Positions 49,123 through 57,789 of a DNA stretch of 64,000 nucleotides are shown here, one piece after another; the stretch's first letter is position 1, and each line of letters starts with the position of its first letter. Source of the DNA: Cryobacterium sp. GrIS_2_6 (GTDB lineage Bacteria > Actinomycetota > Actinomycetes > Actinomycetales > Microbacteriaceae); assembly GCF_035984545.1 (NCBI RefSeq), contig NZ_JAXCHP010000001.1, forward strand, positions 4,092,001-4,156,000, read 5' to 3'. The notes beneath the pieces were generated by a model. It was given only the letters and a program-made list of their open reading frames with translations. It made no database searches and was not told the DNA's origin. Made by a program: the position numbers and the translations under genes.

Positions 49123-50141
49123 GTGGTTCCTCCTTTCGAGGTGTTAGGTGTGGGAGCATCGGGGGCGAGAACGCCGAGCGCCTCGTTTACGGGGATGACA
49201 TGGAACAGTTCGGTGGTGAGCCTGGGCTCGTCTTGGATGGCGGTGCGCAGCTTTCGAGCCCGGGTCTCGTCTGGGGTGACCCAGACGACCGCCGGGAACA
49301 GGTCCCGCGTGGTCTGCTCTATGCCTGTCCGCCAGTACCGCTGATACGCGAGGCACTTTCGCAGCACGGCGGGCAGGTGCTCGGTGGCGAGGTCGACCTC
49401 GACGAACGCATGGCTCTCGAACTGGGTGTCGGCAGTCACCACGTAAAGGTCGGGCTTCAGCCACTTCGCCACTCCGGCCGCGTTCGTGTATTGCCGCCAG
49501 CAGTCTGGTTCGGCTTGGAGCTCCAGTAGCTCGACGCCCCCGGTTCTCGCTTGCTCGTGAAGCAGGGTTGCGAGCTCGGCGATGGCCAGGGTGTGGCGGG
49601 AGAACTGTGGCGATGGTTCGACGTAGCGGCGACGAGGTGTTTCGCTGCTGAGTCGGCGGAGCACTCGTTCGCCGGTCGCAGCGAGCTGCCAGACGTTTGC
49701 CGCTGAGCCTCGGATGCTGCCGCCGACGCGTCTGGACAGTCGGGAGATGAGGCCGTGCCCTTCGAGCCGGTTCAGGATGCGCACGGCAGTGCGTGTGCCC
49801 GAGGCGACGTTGGCGTGCTGGTGGAATCTGAGCCGCTGAATGTGTCGCGTTGAGAGCAGTCGAAACTGTTCGAGGTCCTTCAGTACCAGGAGATCGCGAT
49901 CGGTGAGGAGCTGCACCAGTTCGCTGGTGGGCCGAATGAGGCGAGGACGATCAGGTACCAGGGGTTCCGCTGCCGGGAGCGAGATGGGATGACCCGTAAG
50001 GCGGGTAGTCCCATCCCAAGGTGCCCCCGAGCGGCCGCCACTTCGGGCCTTCTGGGCCTCTGTCGGTGCTGCGGATGGAAGGGCGAACGGAACACCGACG
50101 GGTAGAGCTGGCTCAGAGGTGAGCCGGTTCCGGGCGCTCAT
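49119..50141 (-). CDS. Replication-relaxation family protein
   Basis: 340 residues. A proline-rich N-terminus, then a winged-helix region LLTDRDLLVLKDLEQFRLLS and HIQRLRFHQHAN-VASGTR-type PF13814 sequence, LNRLEGHGLISRLSRRVGG, and a nuclease-like second half (HAFVEVDLATEHLPAVLRKC LAYQRY region). The family is carried by actinobacterial plasmids and ICEs and may contribute to replication or relaxase function. Overlaps the coupling-protein gene by 4 bp. Confidence 0.8.
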   Translation of the reverse strand: MSARNRLTSEPALPVGVPFALPSAAPTEAQKARSGGRSGAPWDGTTRLTGHPISLPAAEPLVPDRPRLIRPTSELVQLLTDRDLLVLKDLEQFRLLSTRHIQRLRFHQHANVASGTRTAVRILNRLEGHGLISRLSRRVGGSIRGSAANVWQLAATGERVLRRLSSETPRRRYVEPSPQFSRHTLAIAELATLLHEQARTGGVELLELQAEPDCWRQYTNAAGVAKWLKPDLYVVTADTQFESHAFVEVDLATEHLPAVLRKCLAYQRYWRTGIEQTTRDLFPAVVWVTPDETRARKLRTAIQDEPRLTTELFHVIPVNEALGVLAPDAPTPNTSKGGTT

Positions 50142-52294
50142 GGTCGCCTCGCTTTCCGGTGCGTGGCGGCGGGCGGCGTATCGGCAACTGCGGCGTTAAC
50201 CGTCGCGGGCGGATCCGTGGGTCCCGTGTCCGGAGGCAGTTGGGCACCATACCGATTGCGGCTGTGCTGGCGCACACGCTCGAGTGTTCCGAGCGACGGC
50301 TCCGGAGGTAGAGTCCGGGCCGCGAACCAGCCGGTGGGTGCACCCTGGTCGACGAGGTTCACTTGGATCTCGTATGGCGGCAGGCTCATGAAATCTTCCG
50401 CGTCGAGGCCGGGAGCCATCCGGGCGAGGTCGCGGGCGTCATCGGGGCCGACAGCGAAGACGACCTTGCTGCGGGCGTTGGCGTCGAAGGCCGAGCGCAT
50501 GCCGGACGGAAGCTGTGCCCGAAACTGGTGAGCGAGATTCCAGGACACCCCGTAGGAGCGGGAGGTGGCGAGGGCATCGGCGATTGAGGTCGGCAAGTTC
50601 AGGAACTGTTGCACCTCATCGATGTAGATCGATGCCGGTCGCGTCGTCGGATTGTGTTCCGATGCCCGCTCCAGGGTAGCCATCCAGAGTTCGGACGTGA
50701 TGAGGCTGCCGAGGAGCTGGGCGGCACCAGGGCCGAGCAGGGCGTCGTTGAGGGGTACGAGCACGGTCTTGCCTTCCCGGAAGACATCACGCAGGCGAAA
50801 GCGAGGCCGGGATTGGCCGAGGACGGCTGCCAGATTTCGCCGCAGCACGAACTTGCGTAGCTTGTTCATTGGGGCGGCGATGACCGCCGCCCGGGCACCA
50901 GGAGTCATTTCCTCATAGCCAGCCCAGAATGACGCCAGCGTCTGGTCCTCCGAGACTGCTCCCGTCACCGAGCGGCGGAATGCAGCATCGGTCAGGAGTC
51001 GTGGGAGGTCCAGCAGCGTATAGGGGGTGCCCCGGGCCTCGCCGGCCCGGGCCAGCGTCAGCAGGCCGGCGTGAAGCAGATCCTCGGTGCGCGGTCCCCA
51101 TCCATCCTCGAAGACGGCTTTGAATGCCGCCAGAATGCCGTCCACGACGACATCAGCGTTACGGCCCTCCGTGTCGAGTGGATTGAACCCGACCGGTTGC
51201 TTATCCGCCGCGTCGAGGATGACGATATCTGCGAGGTTCGCCTCGGGGATGCGGTCGGCGATGTGATCGATGAGCTGGCGCTTCGGATCGACGACAACGG
51301 CCGGGCGTCCGGCCTTGATGTCGGCTAACACCAGGTGGGCGAATACCATCGATTTTCCCGAGCCGGTCGGGCCGGTGACAACCACGTGCTGGAGATGGGC
51401 CTCCGGTCGAATCCCGACCAAGCGAGCGTCACCGGGTGCGGTCGTGGTGGCGAAGACGCTCTCACTGCGGCTGAGCGCCGCCGAAGCCGCCATCCGGCGC
51501 GGGTGTGGCCCAGGCAGCCCCGGAAGAAGTCCATCACCGACAGGCCAGCCGAGCAAGGGCACGAGTTCCGCCGCGCTGAGACGCAGCGGTGAGCGGCGCG
51601 GTGCATGGACAGCGTTGAGGAGGCGAGCATCCTCGCGGACGAGTTCCAGGCGAACACCCGGTGACTCGAGTCCCTTGAGGGCGCCCGCCAGTTCGAAGGC
51701 AAGGTTCTGCCTGCGTGATGCGGTCGCAGCCGAGACGCCGATTCGTATCATGACGTCCAGGCTCGGCTGTTCCGCCCGGCTACGGAGTCGGGTGCGCAGT
51801 TCCGCCGGTGCGGGGCTACTACCGCGGGTGAGCGCCGTCCAGAGCGACGTTCGGGTTGGATCCGACACCGTGGGCGACACCAGCTCCGGTCGATAACCTC
51901 GCCCAATGATGAGCTGCAGCACGATCTGCTCACCCGCGCGTCGTCCAGCCAGCGCCGCATGGACTGCGTGGACGATGTCGTCAAGCTTGCCGATATTGAG
52001 CGGCAGACCACCGGAACGGATGGTGACGCGTCCGGCTGACTGCACCGCAGTCCGTTTCGAGTCGTCACTCGTGCGTGAGCCGGGTAGCTGGTCACCAAGC
52101 AGACGGGCAAGGAGCTGCACCTTGTCGGGGCTTGTCCCAGCAAGGTACGAGATGCTCTCGTGGTCCGCGCGGGTCTCGAACGCCAGCGGGCGGGGAGTAC
52201 CGGGCTGCGCGAGTCGGCTCAGCAAGCGCGTCACAATGTCTGCCCCGAGCGGGAGCGGCAGATACAGGCGGGTGAAGTCCAGCGGCGCGCTCAT
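50138..52294 (-). CDS. VirD4/TraD-like coupling-protein ATPase
   Basis: 718 residues. About 290 N-terminal residues of unknown fold, then a P-loop domain: HVVVTGPTGSGKSMVFAHLV (308-315 Walker A), VVVDPKRQLIDHI, ILAAFKAVFEDGWGPRTEDL, Walker B PASIYIDEVQQFLNLP and NLAHQFRAQLPSGM. It probably brings DNA to a type IV-like conjugation channel. No clear N-terminal membrane helix is seen; the four-helix protein at 54457 might anchor it. Confidence 0.85.
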   Translation of the reverse strand: MSAPLDFTRLYLPLPLGADIVTRLLSRLAQPGTPRPLAFETRADHESISYLAGTSPDKVQLLARLLGDQLPGSRTSDDSKRTAVQSAGRVTIRSGGLPLNIGKLDDIVHAVHAALAGRRAGEQIVLQLIIGRGYRPELVSPTVSDPTRTSLWTALTRGSSPAPAELRTRLRSRAEQPSLDVMIRIGVSAATASRRQNLAFELAGALKGLESPGVRLELVREDARLLNAVHAPRRSPLRLSAAELVPLLGWPVGDGLLPGLPGPHPRRMAASAALSRSESVFATTTAPGDARLVGIRPEAHLQHVVVTGPTGSGKSMVFAHLVLADIKAGRPAVVVDPKRQLIDHIADRIPEANLADIVILDAADKQPVGFNPLDTEGRNADVVVDGILAAFKAVFEDGWGPRTEDLLHAGLLTLARAGEARGTPYTLLDLPRLLTDAAFRRSVTGAVSEDQTLASFWAGYEEMTPGARAAVIAAPMNKLRKFVLRRNLAAVLGQSRPRFRLRDVFREGKTVLVPLNDALLGPGAAQLLGSLITSELWMATLERASEHNPTTRPASIYIDEVQQFLNLPTSIADALATSRSYGVSWNLAHQFRAQLPSGMRSAFDANARSKVVFAVGPDDARDLARMAPGLDAEDFMSLPPYEIQVNLVDQGAPTGWFAARTLPPEPSLGTLERVRQHSRNRYGAQLPPDTGPTDPPATVNAAVADTPPAATHRKARRP

Positions 52295-52521
52295 TCGGTA
52301 GCCTCGCCGGTCGTCGGAGCCGGGTCGGCCGGGGCGTTATCCGTCAGGTGTTCGTGCCCAGTTCTTGCCTCGTGTTCGAGTCGTGCTTGTTCGAGCGCGG
52401 CGCTGGTGAGGACTTTGGCCATCTGCTCAGGTGTCAGGTCGTGGTTGAGCTCGCTGAACACCCAGACGCGGCGTTCGGCTGTTTTGCGGTATCGGCGGCG
52501 CGGTGCGCGGTTGCTCGTCAT
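52291..52521 (-). CDS. Small hypothetical protein
   Basis: 76 residues: basic start TSNRAPRRRYRKTAERRVWV, LTPEQMAKVLTSAALEQARL and an acidic Thr/Ala/Pro tail. Strong AAAGGAGG before ATG 52521; overlaps the ATPase start. Such small partners of coupling proteins are common in actinobacterial elements. Function unknown. Confidence 0.7.
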   Translation of the reverse strand: MTSNRAPRRRYRKTAERRVWVFSELNHDLTPEQMAKVLTSAALEQARLEHEARTGHEHLTDNAPADPAPTTGEATE

Positions 52522-52692
52522 GGTCGTCCTCCTTTCGGGTTAGCTTGGTGTTGCTTCTCTCGGTTGGTCGGTCGTGGGTATACGGCAGCCGCGCAGTGCG
52601 GTGGAAGATGTTTTATGAAGTACGGGGCACTTTTTGTCAATACACGTTGTGCATTCCGCAACGACTTGTCAGAGGTGATCGTGCTCACGGTT

Positions 52693-52896
52693 TCACCACC
52701 TGTCCCGACGAGCACGGACGATGTACACCAGCGCCCACGAGGCTGCTACGACTACTCCGACCAGTACGAGCCACCCCCAGAATTGGGCGAGAAGTTCGAG
52801 TGCGAGGTCGAGCAGCACGATGCCGCCGAGCACCAGTAGACAGAAGTTGAAAAAGCGCCGTGCCATGGATTTTGGGTCTTCCTTGCCGGTCGTCAT
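52693..52896 (-). CDS. Small two-helix membrane protein
   Basis: 67 residues: MARRFFNFCLLVLGGIVLLD and FWGWLVLVGVVVAASWALVY are hydrophobic; ends RARRDRW. Three bases after the methylase stop. No family recognised. Confidence 0.65.
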   Translation of the reverse strand: MTTGKEDPKSMARRFFNFCLLVLGGIVLLDLALELLAQFWGWLVLVGVVVAASWALVYIVRARRDRW

Positions 52897-52899
52897 GGC

Positions 52900-53523
52900 T
52901 CATATCCGCCCGTCTCCAGCAGGTAGGGTGGCGGCCTGATCGGTGAAGTCAGAGGGCACCGGATATCCCGGAATCGAGATGTCGGAGTCGATCATCTCGT
53001 TGCCCCAGACCGACCAGTCTGATCGGCTGTTGGGGCGCTGCCGAGCGAACAGCTCCAAGTACGGGCCGTCGAGGACCCGCTCGATGAGCGGGATCATTTC
53101 CTGAGGCTTGCGGCTGTGCTGCTGTCGTGGAAAGTGCAAGGTCGAACGCTGACCGTGGAACTTAAAGGGGGCTTTCCCCCGGGTGCCGTGCAAGAGCAGC
53201 TCGTGCGAGCCCCTGAAAAATTGGCCTAATCCCATGTAGTACTTGTCCCAGGCGGCGTTGGTCTTGTATTCGAAGCCCCAGGCCTTCATCACTTCCAGGC
53301 CAGCGGGCAGCGCCGCGTTGGTGACCCAGAGCAGTAGTGTTGCGTTGTCGTCGACGAGGTCGGCGACGGGCATGTTCTTGATTCGTTCGAGGGTCATCAG
53401 GTCGTAGTGCTTGACGGCCCCGCGGGCACCCTTCTGCTGAATGTCCCATGGCGGGTCCGCATAACAGACCGCAAATTTCTTGCTGAGCTTGGACGTCTTG
53501 GTGGTCGTGTCGTTGGTGTTCAT
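52900..53523 (-). CDS. MT-A70 family adenine methyltransferase
   Basis: 207 residues. SAM/catalytic motif AVCYADPPWDIQQ (DPPW at 23-26), then KHYDLMTLERIKNMPV, ATLLLWVTNAALPAGLEVMK and GSHELLLHGTRG with KPQEMIPLIERV and LELFARQRPNSRSDW, all typical of phage/plasmid MT-A70 N6-adenine methylases. Likely protects element DNA on entry. AAAGGAGG before the ATG. No restriction partner is seen. Confidence 0.9.
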   Translation of the reverse strand: MNTNDTTTKTSKLSKKFAVCYADPPWDIQQKGARGAVKHYDLMTLERIKNMPVADLVDDNATLLLWVTNAALPAGLEVMKAWGFEYKTNAAWDKYYMGLGQFFRGSHELLLHGTRGKAPFKFHGQRSTLHFPRQQHSRKPQEMIPLIERVLDGPYLELFARQRPNSRSDWSVWGNEMIDSDISIPGYPVPSDFTDQAATLPAGDGRI

Positions 53524-53753
53524 CGGTTTGTTCCTCCTTTCAATTCCGGGCTCACATGGACGCGATGCGCGTGCCGCCGGGGTGGACGTATGGTTATGGG
53601 CTCTCGACGCGGTTCGCGCAATGTTCCGATCGCTCCAGGCAAGAAGCGATGCGACAGGCGATCGGAATACCGACCAACGGAGGTCGCGGCGTCGAAGTTC
53701 GCTTCGCCGTTGGCGGCGATTTCTGATGTTGTGAAATGAGCAACGATGTTCAC
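53520..53753 (-). CDS. Hypothetical 77-residue protein
   Basis: GTG 53753 with GAGGAGG upstream, overlapping the VWA-gene stop (GTGA); its own stop overlaps the methylase ATG. Product: polar, Arg-rich C-terminus (ITIRPPRRHAHRVHVSPELK). The double 4-bp overlap and strong ribosome site support it; no family is recognised. Confidence 0.55.
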   Translation of the reverse strand: MNIVAHFTTSEIAANGEANFDAATSVGRYSDRLSHRFLPGAIGTLREPRREPITIRPPRRHAHRVHVSPELKGGTNR

Positions 53754-54460
53754 GCTGTTGCCTCCTCGATGGCGGTTGTTGCGATGAAGCGGCGCCCGCG
53801 TCGACCGACTGTCAGTTCGCCGAACAGCGCCCGAGCAACCGCCCCAGGCGGGTCATCGTGGGCGATACGAAGGCCGACGATGTCGTGGCCGTCAACTGGC
53901 GAGGGGAGGCTTGCGTTCAACCCAATGGCGAGCATCGTTCCCGGAAAGTTACGTAGCCGCTCGAGGACGTTGTCGGTGTCGAACAGTTGCCAGTCCGTCA
54001 GCACGACCAGCCGAACCTCGTGTTTCGGGAAGCGTGCTGCGATGTCCTCCGCTCGGGTGAGGCCGGGGCCGAGGACGCTTGAGCCAGCCGCGCCGCGCGG
54101 TATCCGGAGGCCACTCGCGAGTTGTCCTTGGAACGAGGTGCTGCGCAACTTGCCGGGGTCGACGTCCCCTCGCGGAGTGTCGAAGTGCAGCACCCCGGCC
54201 AGGCACTTGCCGCAGGAACACCACTCCCGGAGGGCCTCGAATGCACGTTGAGCTTCCTGATACCGGTTACCGATGGGGTCGCCTCCGCCGGGCAGCGATA
54301 CCGAGCCGGAGTCATCGAAGATGGGAAGCACCAGCCGGGGCTGGCGGGGGCAGAAGCCTGGCCAGCCCAGTTCAATGGGTGGTTCGTTCCTGCGCTGCTT
54401 GACCTGCCGCGGCATTTCGCCCACGAGGGCACTGGGTTGGAGGTGTGGCGTGAGGCTCAT
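53750..54460 (-). CDS. VWA-like protein of the element
   Basis: 236 residues. RLVLPIFDDSGSVSLPGGGD carries a MIDAS pattern (DxSxS at 49-53), followed by a Cys-containing loop CSCGKCLAG, TRAEDIAARFPKHEVRLVVL with TDWQLFD (second metal loop), as in von Willebrand A domains. No signal peptide, so probably cytosolic. Overlaps the membrane-protein gene by 4 bp. Possibly a peptidoglycan- or protein-binding assembly factor; speculative. Confidence 0.7.
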   Translation of the reverse strand: MSLTPHLQPSALVGEMPRQVKQRRNEPPIELGWPGFCPRQPRLVLPIFDDSGSVSLPGGGDPIGNRYQEAQRAFEALREWCSCGKCLAGVLHFDTPRGDVDPGKLRSTSFQGQLASGLRIPRGAAGSSVLGPGLTRAEDIAARFPKHEVRLVVLTDWQLFDTDNVLERLRNFPGTMLAIGLNASLPSPVDGHDIVGLRIAHDDPPGAVARALFGELTVGRRGRRFIATTAIEEATA

Positions 54461-55548
54461 GCTCCGCTCCCGTCGTCGCGTGTGCGGCGTTCGACAACGG
54501 GCTCCGGTTCGGCGGCGGGGCCATGTCCGGCCACGCCTGGGTTGCGGCGCAGCACACGGTGCTTCAGACCTTCATAGGTCAGCTGTGCCGCCTGTCCGCG
54601 CGTCTCGTGCTCGTAACGGATCGACTCGTCCTCGGCGTGCTTCTCCAGCGCCGTTTTCAGCGGTGCACTCGCAGCGAGCGCGGTCTGGCGTTTGAGGGTG
54701 CGCTCATAGTCTTTCTCTGCAGTGTCGATTGCGTCGGCGATTTCATCGGTGACGATGTAGCTGGAGATGAAGCTGGCCGCGGCAATGCCCGCCGCCAACG
54801 CCCCGTAGACGAGGCCACTGAGCGGGCCGTCGATGGTCGAGCGCAGCGCGAAGATCCCGGTCGAGATCAATACCCCCACTGTTGCGCCTACGTAGACGAG
54901 TGCTTTGACGAAGTGCGTGCCGTCATCGGTGCCGTCGAACAGGTGCGCGAAGGGCTCCTGCTGTGTGGTGAGGTTGGCGCGTTCGATCTTTCGCTTGCCC
55001 GCCAGGCGCAGGTCTTTGATCTCACCGCCGACCAACCCCGCGGTGACGACCGCGACCCCGGCGGCCAGTGCTTGGGTGAGTGCGAGTTCAGGGATCTCGC
55101 CGTAGTAGATCTGCGCCCCAGCTTGTCCAGCGACGTCACCGAGCAGGAGCAGGCCGGTGCGAACCATGAACCAGGTCTTCTGGCCTTTCTTGCGGCGCAC
55201 GAACGGACTCAAGGCTGCAACCGTGCGTTCCAGACGACGCTGGGCGCGTTTGACCAGTCGGCGGTGCCGGCGGCTCAGGTGCTCCGCCGTCTCGGCCTGC
55301 ACCTTCAAGCCTGAGTGCGCAATCAGCGCCGGGCGGGACTGCAGGATGCCCTCTGCCTTCCACAGTGGTTCCTGCTCGCGCCCGAAGGCATCGAGCTCGT
55401 TCTCGACATGCAGGGCTGGCCCGGTGATGCCGTCGATGCGGTGCGCTTCATCAACCTGCTGGAGGCTGAGGGTGCTGTACTCCGTGACCCGCTCATCTGT
55501 CGGGTCGGTGGAGCCGTTGGTGTGCTTGGTGGGTGCCATGACGGTCAC
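54457..55548 (-). CDS. Four-helix membrane protein of the element
   Basis: 363 residues. Cytosolic N-terminal helical region with basic RRHRRLVKRAQRRLERTVAA, then two hydrophobic pairs (TWFMVRTGLLLLGDVAGQAG / LTQALAAGVAVVTAGLVGG and ALVYVGATVGVLISTGIFAL / GLVYGALAAGIAAASFISSY) and a charged C-terminus. GTG 55548 overlaps the upstream stop (GTGA); ATG 55539 is an alternative. Possible membrane anchor for the transfer machinery. Confidence 0.75.
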   Translation of the reverse strand: MTVMAPTKHTNGSTDPTDERVTEYSTLSLQQVDEAHRIDGITGPALHVENELDAFGREQEPLWKAEGILQSRPALIAHSGLKVQAETAEHLSRRHRRLVKRAQRRLERTVAALSPFVRRKKGQKTWFMVRTGLLLLGDVAGQAGAQIYYGEIPELALTQALAAGVAVVTAGLVGGEIKDLRLAGKRKIERANLTTQQEPFAHLFDGTDDGTHFVKALVYVGATVGVLISTGIFALRSTIDGPLSGLVYGALAAGIAAASFISSYIVTDEIADAIDTAEKDYERTLKRQTALAASAPLKTALEKHAEDESIRYEHETRGQAAQLTYEGLKHRVLRRNPGVAGHGPAAEPEPVVERRTRDDGSGA

Positions 55549-56327
55549 CGCCCCGCCGTGTAATCGGTCACGGAGACGCAGGTCTCCGCGCCGGTCTTTA
55601 CGCACAGCGCGTTGTAGAACGCCACCAGCCCTTCGACCAGAGCGGACGGTGCCGGGTCGCCGTTGATCCGGCCGAGACCCGCGACCGTGATCGAAGCGCC
55701 AGGCAGCGCCGGAACATTGACCGTCGAGGCCAGGTCGGTCGCCTGCTCGGGGGCGAGCGCTTGGGAGGTGAGGTCGGTGCCGATGTTGTTCAGGCCATCG
55801 GTCAGTACATACAGGTGCAGCACATAACCGGTGCCGAGCTGGGCGGCATACTCGCCGGCCAGCCGGTAGACGGAGGTGATGTCCGAGCCGCCGCCCGAAA
55901 GGGCGGCGATGGCGTCACCGTATTTGGCGGTGACCTCGGCCATGACTTTCTCGACCAGCCCGTCAACTCGCCGCAGGCGCGCGTTGTCTGTCGCACCCGG
56001 CAACGACAGGTCGCCGTCATAGATGGTGACCGTCGCACCGCTCGAGGCGGAGAAGGCACGGACCAGAAGATGGCCGCCGCAGATAGCCGTGCGGCGCACC
56101 ACGTCAGCGGTGATCGCCAGCCGTTCGGTCGCGATGGTATCGCCGGAGCTTGAGCCGCTGCCATCGATGTCGACGTCGGCAGCGACCTGCTTGTCGGGAG
56201 CGCACGCGGCGAGGATTGTCTGGTCGGGGGTGGTGGTGGTGTTCAGGGATGAGCATGCGGTGAGTGCGAGCGCTGCGCTGAGGGCGCAGACGGCCGCGCC
56301 GGTGCGCAGTACGGTGAAGGTGGTCAA
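55545..56327 (-). CDS. Lipoprotein with a VWA-like domain
   Basis: 260 residues. Signal peptide with lipobox ALTAC (Cys25), then ADVDIDGSGSSSGD (MIDAS DxSxS at 55-59), ERLAITADVVRRTAICGGHL, a central loop and LHLYVLTDGLNNIGTDLT (TDG metal loop). So a surface-anchored metal-dependent adhesion domain. First gene of the minus-strand operon; a divergent region with a 13-bp inverted repeat precedes it. A second VWA-like gene is at 53750. Confidence 0.75.
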   Translation of the reverse strand: MTTFTVLRTGAAVCALSAALALTACSSLNTTTTPDQTILAACAPDKQVAADVDIDGSGSSSGDTIATERLAITADVVRRTAICGGHLLVRAFSASSGATVTIYDGDLSLPGATDNARLRRVDGLVEKVMAEVTAKYGDAIAALSGGGSDITSVYRLAGEYAAQLGTGYVLHLYVLTDGLNNIGTDLTSQALAPEQATDLASTVNVPALPGASITVAGLGRINGDPAPSALVEGLVAFYNALCVKTGAETCVSVTDYTAGR

Positions 56328-56382
56328 TTGTGTTCTCTCTTTCGTTCTTTCACGGGGACAGGGATGGGGATTGATTCGGCCA

Positions 56383-56414
56383 GGGAGCGATGCAATTGAC
56401 GTTGCATCGCTCCC
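56383..56414. repeat. Perfect 13-bp inverted repeat in the divergent promoter region
   Basis: GGGAGCGATGCAA at 56383-56395 and its reverse complement at 56402-56414 with a six-base loop TTGACG. It has no T-run. It may be an operator for both divergent units or part of a transfer origin. Confidence 0.6.
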
Positions 56415-56506
56415 GCTCCGGCATATGAAGTTGTTGATTCCAGTCTGGTTCGCAGCGACGTTTGCGTCACTGACACGAAACTGACACCACGGGCAGGAGC
56501 CAACCA

Positions 56507-57361
56507 GTGAAAGACGACCCGACCCGGCTCAAACTTCGCGATGAGCTACGCCAGCTTCGACGCGGAAACGGAACCCTGTCCGCAGAACGAATCGCCATCT
56601 CCGAGGAGCTGGTTAATGTCATAGGCATGGGCAGTTCCGAGCAGGCGTACGCCACATTGGTGGACATGCTCAAGCGATATGCCGTCGAGCCGGAGGGCGA
56701 CATGCGGGCGTTCCTGGAGACCTGCGGCGTCGGGCTTGAGGGCTACACGCTCAACGAGCGGCTCGACGCATACGCGGTCGTCCACTTCGTCGACCCACGC
56801 ACGGCGCTCAGGCGCAGCGACCGCGGTGCCGACAAGCTGGCCACGATCTTCCGCGATGAGATTCTTTTCAACCGCCCATGGGGAAACATTATTCTCTATC
56901 AGTTCGGCAACCACGTGAATGCAAGCGTGGCACTTCATATCGCACCCCTATCCGAGTACAAGCCGCCGGCCGTCTGGATCAATGACGAGGAGTTGGAAGG
57001 CCTCGCATTCGAGTTCAAGGACGCCGGTGCCCCGACCGGATATCTCAGAGCGCTCGAGCACATAGACGGATACGAGCTCCAACGCGACAAGCAGTGGCTC
57101 TATAAGATAGATGTCAACTGGCGAATGCCGGTCTGGCCGAACTGGGTACTAGGCGCTCAAGTCGCAGACAATCGCCTTGTCACGAAACTCCAGACCCAGC
57201 GCAACTTCATGACCGAAGCGACCATCACCTGGGGCGGGACCGCCGAGGGCATGCCAGATGCGGGTGAACCTTTCTCGACCTTCTCGACTGATGACGCGAT
57301 TGGCGCCGGCTTAGATGCTCTCGGCCAACCTCAAAGAGAGGAAATGAGCGGTGAAAGATGA
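56507..57361 (+). CDS. Hypothetical protein, divergent from the transfer operon
   Basis: 284 residues from GTG 56507: LRDELRQLRRGNGTLSAERI (possible helical N-terminus), DMRAFLETCGVGLEGYTLNE and VDPRTALRRSDRGADKLATI, then a beta-rich C-terminal half with NWRMPVWPNWVLGA and TITWGG. No domain recognised with confidence; the first 120 residues could be a regulatory domain. Overlaps the next small gene by 4 bp. Confidence 0.7.
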   Translation: MKDDPTRLKLRDELRQLRRGNGTLSAERIAISEELVNVIGMGSSEQAYATLVDMLKRYAVEPEGDMRAFLETCGVGLEGYTLNERLDAYAVVHFVDPRTALRRSDRGADKLATIFRDEILFNRPWGNIILYQFGNHVNASVALHIAPLSEYKPPAVWINDEELEGLAFEFKDAGAPTGYLRALEHIDGYELQRDKQWLYKIDVNWRMPVWPNWVLGAQVADNRLVTKLQTQRNFMTEATITWGGTAEGMPDAGEPFSTFSTDDAIGAGLDALGQPQREEMSGER

Positions 57362-57576
57362 CCAGCGCCGGCCTTGACTCCCGCGCACCGCTCATCCGTC
57401 TCTGGCAGTTCGTCGGGGACCAACCCGAGGAACGAGACGTGTTGGTCGAACCAGACGAGACCTCGGCAGCAGAAACCACCAAAGATGAGTACAAGATGCG
57501 GCGTCATCGAATCACGATCGAAGTGCCAACCATGCGCGAAACACGGCAAGACACCATGCTCCTCGGGTATCCCTGA
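57358..57576 (+). CDS. Hypothetical 72-residue protein
   Basis: ATG 57358 overlaps the preceding stop as ATGA. Product polar: LIRLWQFVGDQPEERDVLVE, MRRHRITIEVPTMRETRQDT. No family. The overlap is the main support. Confidence 0.45.
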   Translation: MTSAGLDSRAPLIRLWQFVGDQPEERDVLVEPDETSAAETTKDEYKMRRHRITIEVPTMRETRQDTMLLGYP

Positions 57577-57789
57577 AAAGACGCGATGCGCCAATGCACA
57601 CCGTGACGGTTGAGGATAGAAGGACTCTCGCTGCTCCTTACGGTCTCCGTTTCCACCTTTACCGAACAATCCTTTCAGTCGAATTGTTTGCGAGGCCAAC
57701 CAAACCTTGACTGCTCAGATTCGCCCATCACTGCGGCGCGCCGTGGCATCATGGACCTAACGTCAGGTAGATCGGAGCAACGTCGAAGC

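Larger units (their letters stand above)
45902..57609. mobile_element. Conjugative/integrative element at tRNA-Arg (right end not found)
   Basis: Begins at the tRNA 3' end with a large serine recombinase and continues with transfer-type genes: coupling-protein ATPase, replication-relaxation protein, VWA-like proteins, MT-A70 methylase, unknowns. Minus-strand genes overlap by 4 bp and carry strong AAAGGAG sites unlike the chromosome. I saw no second copy of the tRNA end in the window, so the right end may lie beyond 64000 and include the biosynthetic locus. Confidence 0.75.
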
